Assembly: GCF_029946165.1 (NCBI RefSeq)
Contig: NZ_JAQSDZ010000025.1
Coordinates: 1-64,000 of the forward strand
Reading direction: 5' to 3'
Source of the DNA: Methylotenera sp.
Lineage (GTDB): Bacteria > Pseudomonadota > Gammaproteobacteria > Burkholderiales > Methylophilaceae
Length of the DNA: 64,000 nucleotides
The notes beneath the pieces were generated by a model. That model saw nothing but the letters and a program-made list of their open reading frames with translations. It was not told the origin of the DNA and ran no database searches. The translations under genes and the position numbers were made by a program. Positions 19,891 through 30,059 of this stretch are shown here, piece by piece. Positions within the stretch are counted from its first letter, which is position 1, and every line of letters begins with the position of its first letter.

Positions 19891-20934
19891 TTAACCCATT
19901 ATATTATCTTTATTCGCGGCTTTTGAACGAGCTTCATTAGCTGAAACCACATTACGCTTGACTAAATCTTGTAGGTTTTGATCTAAGGTTTGCATACCCA
20001 AACTCTGACCAGTCTGAATAGCTGAGTACATTTGTGGGATCTTAGCTTCACGAATCAAGTTACGAATCGCCGGCGTCCCAATCATAATTTCATGCGCAGC
20101 CACACGACCTTGCTCATCTTTAGTCTTCAATAAAGTTTGCGAAATAACAGCGCGTAGAGATTCTGACAGCATTGAACGAACCATCTCTTTTTCAGCTGCA
20201 GGGAAAACGTCGATAATACGGTCAATGGTTTTAGCGGCAGAACTTGTGTGCAGCGTACCAAACACCATGTGGCCAGTTTCCGCTGCTGTCAGTGCTAAAC
20301 GTATCGTTTCAAGGTCACGCATTTCACCTACTAAAATCACGTCAGGATCCTCACGCAATGCCGAGCGCAAAGCGTTGTTAAATGACAAAGTATGTGGTCC
20401 AACTTCACGCTGATTGATTAAACATTTCTTTGAAGTATGTACGAACTCAATCGGGTCTTCCACAGTCAAAATATGACCGAACTCTTTATCATTAATATAA
20501 TCAATCATCGCTGCCAAGGTGGTTGATTTACCCGAACCCGTTGGCCCCGTCACCAAACAAAGTCCGCGCGGAGTATCGGCAATGTCTTTGAAAATGGCTG
20601 GACAATTAAGCTCCTCTAACGTCAATATTTTAGATGGAATCGTACGAAACACGGCACCAGAGCCGCGCTGATGGTTAAAAGCATTGACCCGAAAACGTGC
20701 CAAATTGGGAATCTCAAACGAAAAGTCGCATTCCAAAGTCTCCTCATAGACTTTACGCTGACCATCGCTCATGATGTCATATACCATGTCATGCACTGCA
20801 GTATGGTCTAAAGCTGGCACATTAATTTTGCGAATATCCCCATGTACACGAATCATCGGTGGCAAGCCTGCGGAAAGGTGTAAGTCTGATGCTTTATTTT
20901 TAACTGAGAATGCGAGTAAATCTGAAATATCCAC
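19891..20934 (-). CDS. pilT: type IV pilus twitching motility ATPase PilT
   Basis: Motor for pilus depolymerisation, needed for twitching and for pulling in DNA. Length 347 aa. Motifs are ASDLHLSAGLPP at the front, Walker A GPTGSGKS (130-137), the Asp-box EDPIEFVH, Walker B GEMRDLETIRLALTAAETGH and the conserved AIRNLIRE motif required for retraction in Pseudomonas PilT. The start codon is GTG at 20934, seven bases after AGGAG. pilU follows; yggS is divergent, an arrangement common in proteobacteria. Confidence 0.95.
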   Translation of the reverse strand: MDISDLLAFSVKNKASDLHLSAGLPPMIRVHGDIRKINVPALDHTAVHDMVYDIMSDGQRKVYEETLECDFSFEIPNLARFRVNAFNHQRGSGAVFRTIPSKILTLEELNCPAIFKDIADTPRGLCLVTGPTGSGKSTTLAAMIDYINDKEFGHILTVEDPIEFVHTSKKCLINQREVGPHTLSFNNALRSALREDPDVILVGEMRDLETIRLALTAAETGHMVFGTLHTSSAAKTIDRIIDVFPAAEKEMVRSMLSESLRAVISQTLLKTKDEQGRVAAHEIMIGTPAIRNLIREAKIPQMYSAIQTGQSLGMQTLDQNLQDLVKRNVVSANEARSKAANKDNIMG

Positions 20935-21077
20935 AACGTGCTCCTGTTATAATTTTATTGTAGCTGTGATTGTATAGCTCAACTTTCGATGCTTAAAACA
21001 CGCCGAAACCCAGCATTTCAAAAACCTGCCTTTTATAACAGGTTAATTATTTGGTATAAATTTAGGCTTAGTGAATT

Positions 21078-21800
21078 ATGACCACAATTGGCAATCGCTT
21101 GCAAGATATTCTAGCAACAATTCACTCAATTACGTCTGTTAATCAAGGCAGACCTGTTAATCAATGTAATCAACCAGTACAGCTATTGGCAGTAAGCAAG
21201 GCTCAAACATCTCAGGCTATACGTGAAGCGTACTTCGCGGGTCAAACAAGGTTTGGTGAGAACTATTTGCAAGAGGCGCTAGACAAACAAACTCAACTAA
21301 ATGATTTAGCCATTGAATGGCACTTTATTGGGCCAATTCAAAGTAATAAAACACAATTGATTGCCCAAAATTTTGCTTGGGTTCATAGTGTGGATAGACT
21401 TAAAATCGCTCAGCGCTTAAATGATGCTAGGCCTCCTGACATCGCGCCATTACAAGTTTGCATACAAGTGAATACCAGCAATGAGCTGAGTAAAAGTGGT
21501 GTGTCGCAAGGTGAGTTAGTGGCGCTAGCGGCGGCGATTGTGAAAATGCCTCGCTTAAAGTTGCGTGGCTTGATGTCAATTCCAGAACCAAGCAAGGATT
21601 ATAATAAACAGCGTAGCCAATTCAAACAAGTACGAGAATGCTATGATGCATTGTTAGCTCAAGGTTTTGCTTTAGATACACTGTCTATAGGCATGTCTGA
21701 TGACTACCAAGCTGCGATTGAGGAAGGCTCAACCATTGTGAGAATTGGCTCAGCTTTGTTTGGCACCAGAGCAATTAGCAATAAATCATTAGCGCCTTAA
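21078..21800 (+). CDS. yggS: pyridoxal 5'-phosphate homeostasis protein YggS (PLPBP)
   Basis: Carries PLP and influences amino-acid and vitamin B6 balance. The PLP lysine is K41 in LLAVSKAQ, followed by RFGENYLQEA, WHFIGPIQSNK and LSIGMSDDYQAAIEEGSTIVRIGSALFG near the C-terminus (shortened here to its core). Length 240 aa. The order pilT (divergent), yggS, proC, yggT is conserved in proteobacteria. Confidence 0.95.
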   Translation: MTTIGNRLQDILATIHSITSVNQGRPVNQCNQPVQLLAVSKAQTSQAIREAYFAGQTRFGENYLQEALDKQTQLNDLAIEWHFIGPIQSNKTQLIAQNFAWVHSVDRLKIAQRLNDARPPDIAPLQVCIQVNTSNELSKSGVSQGELVALAAAIVKMPRLKLRGLMSIPEPSKDYNKQRSQFKQVRECYDALLAQGFALDTLSIGMSDDYQAAIEEGSTIVRIGSALFGTRAISNKSLAP

Positions 21801-21867
21801 CTTAAGTAAGTGAGCTATAAAATAAACAAGTTAAATTTAGAACATTACCTTTAGGATTAATAAAAGA

Positions 21868-22674
21868 ATGAAAATAGGCTTTATTGGTGGCGGGAATATG
21901 GCTAAAGCCATCATTGGCGGCCTGAAAAATAATGGTTTTGATATGGCTGCCATCACAGTGCTAGAGCTAGACGCGCAAAAACGCGCAGAGTTAACGACAG
22001 ACTTTAGTGTAAGAACTTGCGACAACCATGACGAGATTCGCCACAGTGACGTCATTGTTTTGGCGGTTAAACCGCAGCAATTACGCGAAGTATGCCTTCA
22101 AGTAATGTCTATATTAAGTACCCAACTAATTATATCAATTGCCGCAGGTATTAGAAGCGTAGACATTTCACGTTGGCTGAATAATTATCAAGCCATCGTT
22201 CGCGTTATGCCAAATACACCCGCACAAATACAAGCTGGCGTTTCGGCTTTATATGCAATGGCAAGTGTTAGTGAAGAACAGCGCGTGCAAGCTACGACCA
22301 TACTTGCTGCCGTTGGTAAAACCCTTTGGCTCGATGATGAAACAAAAATGGATGCAGTAACAGCAATCTCTGGTAGCGGCCCCGCTTATGTTTTTTATCT
22401 TATCGAAGCTCTGCAAGAAGCTGGTATTGGCCTAGGACTTCAACCTGATGAAGCGCAGATGTTGGCCTTACAAACATTTGCTGGCGCGGGTTTACTCGCA
22501 GCACAAAGCACAACAGACATCAAAACTTTACGTGCTCAAGTGACATCCAAAGGTGGCACGACTGAACAAGGTATACTCGCGCTTGAAAACGCTAACATTA
22601 AAAACATTATGCTGCTTGCTGCAAAAGCTGCCGCTGATAAATCACGAGAGTTAGGAGATCACCTTGCTAACTAA
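21868..22674 (+). CDS. proC: pyrroline-5-carboxylate reductase
   Basis: Last step of proline synthesis, reduction of P5C with NAD(P)H. The Rossmann start MKIGFIGGGNMAKAIIGGL, the AVKPQ motif, RVMPNTPA and the C-terminal ISGSGPAYVFYLIEAL and TSKGGTTEQGI segments are all present. 268 aa. It follows yggS by 67 bases and overlaps yggT. Confidence 0.96.
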   Translation: MKIGFIGGGNMAKAIIGGLKNNGFDMAAITVLELDAQKRAELTTDFSVRTCDNHDEIRHSDVIVLAVKPQQLREVCLQVMSILSTQLIISIAAGIRSVDISRWLNNYQAIVRVMPNTPAQIQAGVSALYAMASVSEEQRVQATTILAAVGKTLWLDDETKMDAVTAISGSGPAYVFYLIEALQEAGIGLGLQPDEAQMLALQTFAGAGLLAAQSTTDIKTLRAQVTSKGGTTEQGILALENANIKNIMLLAAKAAADKSRELGDHLAN

Positions 22675-23245
22675 TGCACTTTTATTTCTCATTAAAACCG
22701 TGTTAGATTTATTAACAGTGGTATTTTTACTACGTTTTTACTTTCAGTTACTCAAAGTACCTTTTCAAAATCAAGCAGCACAAATGATAGTTTCTTTGAC
22801 CAATTTTGCGGTTAAACCAGTCCGCAAAGTGATCCCTAGTTTAGGCAAAATAGACATTTCCACGTTAATGCTGGGCTATTTCTGTCAACTGTTACTCACT
22901 ATAAGCTCATTATGGCTGAGTGATTTCCCACTATTAATAGTAGGTAATGGCATATGGTTAAAAATCTTTACTATGGCACTTCTTGGCACCACTAGTATTA
23001 GTATCGCTATCTTCTTATATGCAGTACTTATTCAAGCAATCTTAAGTTGGGTTAATCCTTACACACCGATTGCACCTGTTTTAAATAAACTAACCAACCC
23101 TATTTTGAGTTTCTTTAGAAAATTCATCCCAATGGTGGGTAATATAGACTTATCACCACTGGTTTTTATTATCACGGCACAGTTATTGCTCATGACTATA
23201 ATAGCTCCTTTGGAAAACAGCTTATTTAAATCCATAATAAGTTAA
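22664..23245 (+). CDS. yggT: YggT family integral membrane protein
   Basis: A 193-aa hydrophobic protein with two tandem YGGT domains, each having paired membrane helices and an RFYFQLL- or SWVNPYTP-type motif. The start is TTG at 22664, six bases after AGGAG (22653-22657); the ATG at the proC stop is out of frame. It overlaps proC by 11 bases. Function is not established; the family is linked with membrane or osmotic stress. Confidence 0.9.
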   Translation: MLTNALLFLIKTVLDLLTVVFLLRFYFQLLKVPFQNQAAQMIVSLTNFAVKPVRKVIPSLGKIDISTLMLGYFCQLLLTISSLWLSDFPLLIVGNGIWLKIFTMALLGTTSISIAIFLYAVLIQAILSWVNPYTPIAPVLNKLTNPILSFFRKFIPMVGNIDLSPLVFIITAQLLLMTIIAPLENSLFKSIIS

Positions 23246-23259
23246 TAAAAGATGACATT

Positions 23260-25332
23260 ATGACCATACAGCTTACTGATAAATTATCTGATCATCAAAA
23301 TATTGTGACCTCAAGTTTAAGCTCAAAAATCACTGAGTATAGTGAATGGCGTAAAAATCTGATCGCCACTATCGACCAATATATCGATTGGTTAGGACAA
23401 GCAAATTCAATTGATGCCGTATTAGAACTCAGGCTTTACGATATCAAAGAAACCTTAAAAAAAGACCAATTAGTAATGGCCTTTTTAGCAGAATTTTCGC
23501 GAGGTAAAACTGAAACAATTAATGCGTTGTTCTTTTCAGACTTTAACCAACGCTTACTTCCAAGTGCGCCTGGAAGAACCACCATGTGTCCGACTGAGAT
23601 ATTTTGGGATGACGGTGAAGAACCGTGCATTAGATTGCTACCAATTGAAACCAGACAAACCGACGATTCACTGAAGTATCTAAAGACAACATTAAACGCT
23701 TGGCATAAGATTCGTCTTGATATTACCTCGCCCGACGCAATGAAAGAGACATTAAAAGCTTTAATTCAAAATAGAGAAGTGGATTTAGAAACTGCCAAAT
23801 CACTTGGTTTTTGGAACGAAAATGACCCTAGCATGCGTCGATTGCTTGCCGAAAAAGGGTCCGTAGAAATTCCAATGTGGCGTCACGCTTTAATTAACTA
23901 CCCTCACCCATTGCTTAAAAACGGCTTAGTAGTGATTGATACTCCTGGCCTTAATACTATGGGTGCAGAACCTGAGTTAACACTAAGCATCATCCCAAAT
24001 GCACACGCAGTATTATTCTTAACGGCAACAGATACGGGTATTACCAAGTCTGACATGCAAATTTGGACAGAGTATGTTCAAAAACGCGCTGCACACAAAT
24101 TGGTAGTTTTGAATAAGATCGACATTCTATGGGATGGCCTTGAGTCTGAAGCAGAAGTTGAGGCACTAATTCAAAAGCAAATACAAAGTACTGCGCGTGA
24201 ATTAGGAATGAACTCAAGTAATATTTTTGCAATGTCTGCGCAAAAAGCATTAGTCGCCAAAATTAGGAAAGATGCCGCATTGTTAAAACGTAGCGGCATT
24301 AGCAGTTTAGAAGATGCTCTCGCTAATCAGCTTATTGAATCTAAACATGAAATTCTAGGCCGCGCCGTGGTCACTGAATGTTCAAATTTGATACGATCAT
24401 CGCGTAAAGTTGCACAAATGCGTATTACCTCCATGAAAAGCCAACTTGCAGACTTGAAAGAAATGCAAAGTCAAAATCGGGATTCATCTAAAGAAATTCT
24501 GGCGAATGTCGTAGCTGAACGCAAACGCTATGAAGCCTCAGTGCTAACCTTCAATCAAGGTAGCGAAAAGATTAAACGCTTAAGCGACAAACTACTACGC
24601 CATCTTAGTCTTGGCTATTTAGATACCACCTTAGAACAAACCAAACAAGATATGGGTGATAGCTGGACGACTGTTGGTTTAAATAAGGAAATACGAAGCC
24701 TAACCAAATTAGCCATTAAGTTAGCTGAAGAAATTAAATTTGAAGGCAATACCATTAAGAAACATGCAGATGACTTGTATCACTTATTTTGGAGCAAACA
24801 TGGCTTCGAAAAAACTGAGGCAATAGAGCTGGATATGAGTAGCTTTATTAGCAATATGCAATCTTTAGAAAAAATTACAAATGATTTTTGTAATGACCCC
24901 GTGAATGTATTCACTGAAAAACGCTTCTTGATTCGTAAATTTTATTTAGGGCTAGGAGCACAAATTCAAGCAAATTTTGAACAAGCACATTTAGAGTGTA
25001 CTCGTTGGTTAAATGCAGTGATAGGCGAGCTTAAAACACAAATTAGCTCACATAAGAGATCACTGGACGAACGTGCGGAATCATTAATGGAGTCTCATAA
25101 TAGTGCAGACATGCTAATTAAGAATCTAGAATCGACTGAAAAAGAATTTGTTACGCTGCAACAGCAATCTAGTCAGCTAGAAGCAATATTATTAAAGCTA
25201 ATGAGATGCGCCACACTTGATATAACTAAACCTAGTCCCGACGCGCTCGATTCTGCAAGCTTAGAGATTAATAACTTTATTAAACCGCCTGTACTCTCAG
25301 ACACCCCGCAAGTTGCCATTAGCTTCAATTGA
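23260..25332 (+). CDS. dynamin-like GTPase
   Basis: A 690-aa protein with an N-terminal GTPase domain. G1 is AEFSRGKT (77-84, with Ala in place of the first Gly), then a GRTTMCPTE switch I segment, DTPG (227-230) and NKID (285-288). The C-terminal half (about 365-660) is mostly charged helices likely to form a stalk or coiled coil. I see no convincing membrane helix. Bacterial dynamin-like proteins remodel or protect membranes, but the role here is unknown. It begins 15 bases after yggT, so it is probably co-transcribed with this membrane protein. Confidence 0.85.
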   Translation: MTIQLTDKLSDHQNIVTSSLSSKITEYSEWRKNLIATIDQYIDWLGQANSIDAVLELRLYDIKETLKKDQLVMAFLAEFSRGKTETINALFFSDFNQRLLPSAPGRTTMCPTEIFWDDGEEPCIRLLPIETRQTDDSLKYLKTTLNAWHKIRLDITSPDAMKETLKALIQNREVDLETAKSLGFWNENDPSMRRLLAEKGSVEIPMWRHALINYPHPLLKNGLVVIDTPGLNTMGAEPELTLSIIPNAHAVLFLTATDTGITKSDMQIWTEYVQKRAAHKLVVLNKIDILWDGLESEAEVEALIQKQIQSTARELGMNSSNIFAMSAQKALVAKIRKDAALLKRSGISSLEDALANQLIESKHEILGRAVVTECSNLIRSSRKVAQMRITSMKSQLADLKEMQSQNRDSSKEILANVVAERKRYEASVLTFNQGSEKIKRLSDKLLRHLSLGYLDTTLEQTKQDMGDSWTTVGLNKEIRSLTKLAIKLAEEIKFEGNTIKKHADDLYHLFWSKHGFEKTEAIELDMSSFISNMQSLEKITNDFCNDPVNVFTEKRFLIRKFYLGLGAQIQANFEQAHLECTRWLNAVIGELKTQISSHKRSLDERAESLMESHNSADMLIKNLESTEKEFVTLQQQSSQLEAILLKLMRCATLDITKPSPDALDSASLEINNFIKPPVLSDTPQVAISFN

Positions 25333-25336
25333 ACAA

Positions 25337-25374
25337 TTAATAGGTAACTCGCTAATGAGTGAGTTACCTATTAA
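25337..25374. terminator. hairpin between convergent GTPase and rng genes
   Basis: Perfect 14-bp inverted repeat: TTAATAGGTAACTC at 25337-25350 and its complement at 25361-25374, separated by 10 bases. Neither flank has a strong T-run, so it is a terminator-like hairpin rather than a canonical one. It fills the short gap between two convergent genes. Confidence 0.65.
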
Positions 25375-25377
25375 AGA

Positions 25378-26829
25378 CTACATTAGAATAATATCGAATG
25401 ACTCTTGGCTGTAGCTAGGCTCTACCAATAATGAGATTGGCTTGCCGATAAAATCAGATAAGTTGGCTAAGCTTTGCGACTCTTCATCTAGCAACATATC
25501 AATCACTTTTGGCGCAGCTAATACACGTAATTCACGCGCATTAAACTGACGTGCTTCGCGTAACAACTCGCGCAATATTTCGTAGCATACCGTTTGAGCG
25601 GTTTTTAGCTCACCTCGCCCCTGACACGCTGAGCAAGGCTCGCATAATATGTGCGCTAAGCTTTCGCGCGTACGTTTACGCGTCATTTCCACTAAACCCA
25701 GCGGTGTAAAACCATTTACACCTGTACGAGAACGATCCCGAGCAACTGCCTTTTGTAGTTCTTCTAACACCGCGGCACGTTGCGTATCTTCATCCATGTC
25801 GATGAAGTCGATAATAATAATGCCACCTAAGTTTCTCAGACGTAATTGACGAGCGATGCATTGCGCCGCTTCCAAGTTAGTTTTGAATATCGTATCAGAT
25901 AGATTTTTACCACTCACAAAACTGCCAGTATTCACATCTACCGTGGTTAAAGCCTCAGTTTGGTCGAAAATCAAATAGCCGCCTGACTTTAACTCCACCT
26001 TGCGCGACATAGCATGTTCGATTTCTTTTTCGATACTGTACAAGTCAAATAATGGCCGTTCGCCTGAGTAATGTACTAGCTTATCAAGTGCAGTAATCGC
26101 GTATAAATTGGCGAATTCCACCAACTTTTGATACGTTTCACTTGAATCAATGCGCACTGCTTGAGTATCGGCGCAGATTACATCGCGCAGCACGCGCATA
26201 GGTAAATTCAAATCTTGAAAAACCAGCGAGCGGTCTGGCACAGTTTTATGTTTCGCAGAAACATGCGTCCAAGTTTTTGTCAGATAGTCCACATCCGCTA
26301 GTAACTCGGCATCCGTCGCTGTTTCAGACATGGTTCTGATGATGTAACCACCCACTCTGTCCTCAGGTAACAAGCCAACCAATCGCGCTCTTAGCTGCTC
26401 ACGCTCAGCTTCATTCTCAATACGTTGCGACACGCCAATATGATCTTGCTGTGGCAAGTACACCAAAAAACGTCCTGCAATACTAATTTGCGTAGTTAGC
26501 CGCGCGCCCTTTGTGCCAATGGGCTCTTTTATCACCTGCACCATGATAGATTGACCTTCATGCAGCACAGCCTGAATTGGCAATTGCGAATCAGATTGCC
26601 CGCATTCAAAGATATCGCCCGCATGTAAAAAAGCCGCTCGTTGCAAACCTATTTCCACAAAGGCCGATTGCATGCCCGGTAAAACACGGCAAACCACACC
26701 ACGATAAACATTACCAACCAAGCCCAGCGAAGTGCTGCGCTCAATTTGCAGTTCTTGCACCACACCATTTTCCATCATGGCAATACGCGTTTCTTGGGGT
26801 GTAACGTTAATTAGTATCTCTTCACTCAA
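25378..26829 (-). CDS. rng: ribonuclease G
   Basis: Endoribonuclease for 16S rRNA 5' maturation and mRNA decay. The S1 domain begins near 35 (GNVYRGVVCRVLPGMQSAF), the catalytic region includes DVNTG and DFIDMDE, and the zinc link is the CEPCSAC segment. Length 483 aa matches RNase G and excludes the longer RNase E. The start codon is TTG at 26829; the N-terminus EILINVTPQETRIA aligns with the start of E. coli RNase G. It follows maf by 56 bases, the same order as in E. coli. Confidence 0.95.
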   Translation of the reverse strand: MSEEILINVTPQETRIAMMENGVVQELQIERSTSLGLVGNVYRGVVCRVLPGMQSAFVEIGLQRAAFLHAGDIFECGQSDSQLPIQAVLHEGQSIMVQVIKEPIGTKGARLTTQISIAGRFLVYLPQQDHIGVSQRIENEAEREQLRARLVGLLPEDRVGGYIIRTMSETATDAELLADVDYLTKTWTHVSAKHKTVPDRSLVFQDLNLPMRVLRDVICADTQAVRIDSSETYQKLVEFANLYAITALDKLVHYSGERPLFDLYSIEKEIEHAMSRKVELKSGGYLIFDQTEALTTVDVNTGSFVSGKNLSDTIFKTNLEAAQCIARQLRLRNLGGIIIIDFIDMDEDTQRAAVLEELQKAVARDRSRTGVNGFTPLGLVEMTRKRTRESLAHILCEPCSACQGRGELKTAQTVCYEILRELLREARQFNARELRVLAAPKVIDMLLDEESQSLANLSDFIGKPISLLVEPSYSQESFDIILM

Positions 26830-26885
26830 TTTGTATTCTCTTTTAACTTTTATCTAAACTATTTTCTTGTGTTAAATTTTTAGAC

Positions 26886-27491
26886 TCACAAAATAGCTAA
26901 GTTAGCTTTTCTCAGCAACTCTGCAGTTTCAAAAATAGGCAAGCCCATCACACCCGAATAACTACCTTCAATATGCTTAATCCACGCACCTGCTTTACCT
27001 TGTATGCCGTAACTACCCGCTTTATCTCTAGGCTCGCCAGATGTAATATAGCGCTCGATTTGCATCTCGCTGAGCGCCATCATTTCGACCACTGTAGTCG
27101 ACAATACAACTTCAATTTGGTTATTAAATGCTAAAGCAACGGCTGTATGCACTTCATGCAAACTGCCTGACAAAGCAATTAACATATTACGCGCATCAAT
27201 ATCATCTTCCGGTTTACCCAGCACGATGCCATCCAACACCACCGTGGTATCTGCCGCCAAAATAGGATGAACTTTTTGCTCTTCCGTTAAACGATGCAAA
27301 CATGCCTGAGCCTTTTCTCGCGCCAATCTCGTGACATATTTCTCAGGTGATTCACCAGCAAGTTGCGTTTCATCGATATCAGCAGGTAACGATTCGCACT
27401 TCACACCTAGCTGACCAAGCAACTCCACGCGACGCGGGCTGCGCGAGGCAAGATAAACAAATGGTAATGATTCTGTATTCTGCATACTCAA
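26886..27491 (-). CDS. maf: Maf-like nucleoside triphosphate pyrophosphatase (YhdE type)
   Basis: House-cleaning pyrophosphatase for dTTP/UTP and modified nucleotides. Motifs: SRSPRRVELLGQLGV at the front, ILAADTTVVLDG with the catalytic Asp, LGKPED and GSYGIQGKAG. Length 201 aa. Linked to rng as in many proteobacteria. Confidence 0.93.
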   Translation of the reverse strand: MSMQNTESLPFVYLASRSPRRVELLGQLGVKCESLPADIDETQLAGESPEKYVTRLAREKAQACLHRLTEEQKVHPILAADTTVVLDGIVLGKPEDDIDARNMLIALSGSLHEVHTAVALAFNNQIEVVLSTTVVEMMALSEMQIERYITSGEPRDKAGSYGIQGKAGAWIKHIEGSYSGVMGLPIFETAELLRKANLAIL

Positions 27492-27650
27492 CTTTTCTTA
27501 TTAATACATTTATAGTGCCTTTATATTTTTAGCATAAGCACTTTAAATTGACGACATAGATATTAACAAAGCTTTGGCTGAAAATGCTTTATTTATTCAT
27601 TGTTAGCGAGTTCAGGTTAAAATAGTAAAAATTTTATTGAAAAGCTAAAC

Positions 27651-28094
27651 ATGCAATGGAAGCCACACGCCACAGTCGCAGCGATTGTAGAAGATAACGG
27701 TAGATTCTTACTTGTAGAAGAAGAAACTGACCGCGGCAACCGCTTTAATCAGCCCGCGGGTCATTTAGAAGATAACGAAAGCTTAACAGAAGCGGTCATT
27801 CGCGAAACGCTGGAAGAAACCGCTTATGCATTCAAACCTGAAGCATTGTTAGGCATTTATCACTGGAAACATGAACATAACGACACTACTTATTTACGCT
27901 TTGCGTACATCGGCTCGGTCAGCAATCATCAGCCTGAATTGGGATTAGATGAAGGCATTATCCGCACGGTATGGATGACTGCAGACGAGATTCGCAGCAA
28001 TGCCAAGTTAATGCGTAGTGCGCAAGTCATTACTTGTATTGAAGATTATTTAAGCGGCCAAAAATTTCCGCTTTCAGTTGTCACGCATTTATAA
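27651..28094 (+). CDS. nudJ: Nudix hydrolase, NudJ-like phosphatase
   Basis: A 147-aa Nudix protein resembling E. coli NudJ from the WKPHATVAAIV start onward. The Nudix box runs from GHLEDNES to RETLEETAY; the glycine in the last part (EExG) is alanine here, but all glutamates for metal binding remain. NudJ hydrolyses thiamine pyrimidine pyrophosphate and other nucleotides in E. coli. It lies 12 bases before mnmA, the same linkage as in E. coli, which supports the name more than the motif alone. Confidence 0.85.
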   Translation: MQWKPHATVAAIVEDNGRFLLVEEETDRGNRFNQPAGHLEDNESLTEAVIRETLEETAYAFKPEALLGIYHWKHEHNDTTYLRFAYIGSVSNHQPELGLDEGIIRTVWMTADEIRSNAKLMRSAQVITCIEDYLSGQKFPLSVVTHL

Positions 28095-28106
28095 AATATA
28101 AATTCT

Positions 28107-29216
28107 ATGAACCTAAACAAATCAAACAAGAAACACGTAGTAGTGGGCCTTTCTGGTGGCGTTGATTCGTCTGTGACTGCCTTATTGTTAAAACAACAAG
28201 GCTATGAAGTCACTGGTCTTTTCATGAAAAACTGGGAAGATGACGATACCGATGAATACTGCTCTAGCAAGCAAGATTTAATCGATGCCGTATCCGTTGC
28301 CGATAAAATTGGCATCGACATTGAAGCCGTTAACTTCAGCAAAGAATATAAAGACCGTGTATTTGATAACTTCTTAAGTGAATACAAAGCTGGGCGCACA
28401 CCTAACCCAGACATTTTGTGTAATGCCGAAATTAAATTCAAAGCATTTTTAGACCATGCGATGGGTTTGGGCGCAGATGTGATTGCCACAGGTCATTATG
28501 CACAAGTACGTGAAAATCTACTCAAACCAGGTTTATTTCAACTGCTGAAAGCTGATGATGGTAGCAAAGATCAAAGCTACTTTTTACACCGTTTAAATCA
28601 AGCGCAATTGAGCAAAACATTATTTCCACTTGGGCAAATGCTTAAGCGTGAAGTACGTGAAATCGCACGTAGCGCAGGCTTAATTAACGCTGAGAAAAAA
28701 GATTCTACTGGCATTTGTTTTATTGGCGAGCGCCCTTTTCAAGAGTTTTTAAGCAAATATTTACCCCGTGAACCAGGCGAGATTAAAACGCCTGAAGGCA
28801 AAACCGTAGGCAAGCATGAAGGTTTGATGTACTACACATTAGGCCAACGTCAAGGTTTAAAAATTGGCGGTAGCCGTGAAAGTAACGGTGAGCCTTGGTT
28901 TGTTGCCGCTAAAGACATGGATAAAAACGAGTTAATAGTCGTGCAAGGCCACCAACATCCACTGTTGCTTAACGACGGTTTAAAAGCCAGTCAACTCACT
29001 TGGATAGATAACGAAGAACCAATCACTAACTGGGTTTACGCCGCTAAAACACGTTATCGCCAACCAGATGCGCCATGTGAAATTGATCGCTTAACCAAAG
29101 ATGAGGTCGAAATTAAATTTGGCCAAAAACAATGGGCGATTACGCCAGGCCAATCTGCCGTGGTATACGAAAGTAATGTTTGCCTAGGTGGGGGCATTAT
29201 CACCACTGCTATCTAA
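28107..29216 (+). CDS. mnmA: tRNA 2-thiouridine(34) synthase MnmA
   Basis: Adds sulphur to U34 of tRNA-Lys, -Glu and -Gln, receiving it from the IscS-TusE relay. The PP-loop is [10 protein letters not shown] (14-23). The catalytic cysteines are C105 in [11 protein letters not shown] and C204 in STGICFIGE. Length 369 aa. Confidence 0.96.
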   Translation: MNLNKSNKKHVVVGLSGGVDSSVTALLLKQQGYEVTGLFMKNWEDDDTDEYCSSKQDLIDAVSVADKIGIDIEAVNFSKEYKDRVFDNFLSEYKAGRTPNPDILCNAEIKFKAFLDHAMGLGADVIATGHYAQVRENLLKPGLFQLLKADDGSKDQSYFLHRLNQAQLSKTLFPLGQMLKREVREIARSAGLINAEKKDSTGICFIGERPFQEFLSKYLPREPGEIKTPEGKTVGKHEGLMYYTLGQRQGLKIGGSRESNGEPWFVAAKDMDKNELIVVQGHQHPLLLNDGLKASQLTWIDNEEPITNWVYAAKTRYRQPDAPCEIDRLTKDEVEIKFGQKQWAITPGQSAVVYESNVCLGGGIITTAI

Positions 29217-29288
29217 AATATGGTCTGGTGGAATCATCGCCACCGCAAGCAAATTGCGAGCTAGTTCCAGAAAAAAGAAAGGATTTTC

Positions 29289-30041
29289 ATGCCATTTGTA
29301 GGCTTAGGTTTACACTTTTTAATCGCGCTGTTTTTCGCTATTCACGCGCTTAGAACTGGCCGCCAAATGTACTGGCTGATTATCCTATTCTCATTCCCCT
29401 TACTGGGTAGCTTGGTCTATTTTTTTGCAGAATACCTGCCCGCCTCAAAATTAAATCGCGGTGTTAAACAAGTTTCAAACATTGCGCTCAGTTTATTAGA
29501 CCCAACACGTGAATTACGCGACGCAAGACAAGCTTTCGACTTAACGCCCACCGTGCAAAATAGAATGCGCCTTGCCGCCGCATTAGATGGCGCTGGCGAA
29601 TACAACGAAGCTGTTCAGCAATTTGATGCATGCTTAAATGGTCCATTTGCGAACGACCCAGAAGTTTGCTTTGGTGCAGCAAAGGCAAAATTCCACAATG
29701 AACAGCCGCATTTAGCAATTGAATTGCTATTAGAGATTAGAAACAAATTTACTAGCTTTAGACCTGAAGAGCTCAGTCTATTACTTGCACAAAGCTATGC
29801 AGCAAGTGAAGATAATGCCAACGCTCATATTGAATTTACGCATGCTGTAGATAAATTTGGCTCCCCCGACACCCGTGCGCATTACGCGCTGTGGGCGGCA
29901 AATACTGGCGACCTAGAAACCGCAAAAAACCTTAGGGCGACATTAGAAAAAGATTGGCAATATTGGAACAAACATACCCGCAGTTTGTATCGCGCTTTAT
30001 TTAGTGAAATAGATGCGGTATTAGCAAAAAATGCGGCTTAA
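29289..30041 (+). CDS. membrane-anchored tetratricopeptide-repeat protein
   Basis: A 250-aa protein with two N-terminal membrane segments (about 3-20 and 26-50) and a helical C-terminal part with TPR-like repeats (for example around AALDGAGEYNEAVQQFDACL). AAAGGA precedes the ATG. It lies 72 bases after mnmA. I do not recognise a characterised homologue. The layout suggests a protein anchored in the inner membrane with a protein-binding TPR domain; which side it faces is uncertain. Confidence 0.75.
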   Translation: MPFVGLGLHFLIALFFAIHALRTGRQMYWLIILFSFPLLGSLVYFFAEYLPASKLNRGVKQVSNIALSLLDPTRELRDARQAFDLTPTVQNRMRLAAALDGAGEYNEAVQQFDACLNGPFANDPEVCFGAAKAKFHNEQPHLAIELLLEIRNKFTSFRPEELSLLLAQSYAASEDNANAHIEFTHAVDKFGSPDTRAHYALWAANTGDLETAKNLRATLEKDWQYWNKHTRSLYRALFSEIDAVLAKNAA

Positions 30042-30059
30042 CTCTCTGATTTAATAACA

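Noticed and set aside
20943-21042. CCTGTTATA/TATAACAGG repeat in the pilT-yggS intergenic region
   Set aside because: A 9-bp match over 100 bases whose left copy overlaps the region just before the pilT Shine-Dalgarno; too weak to call an operator.
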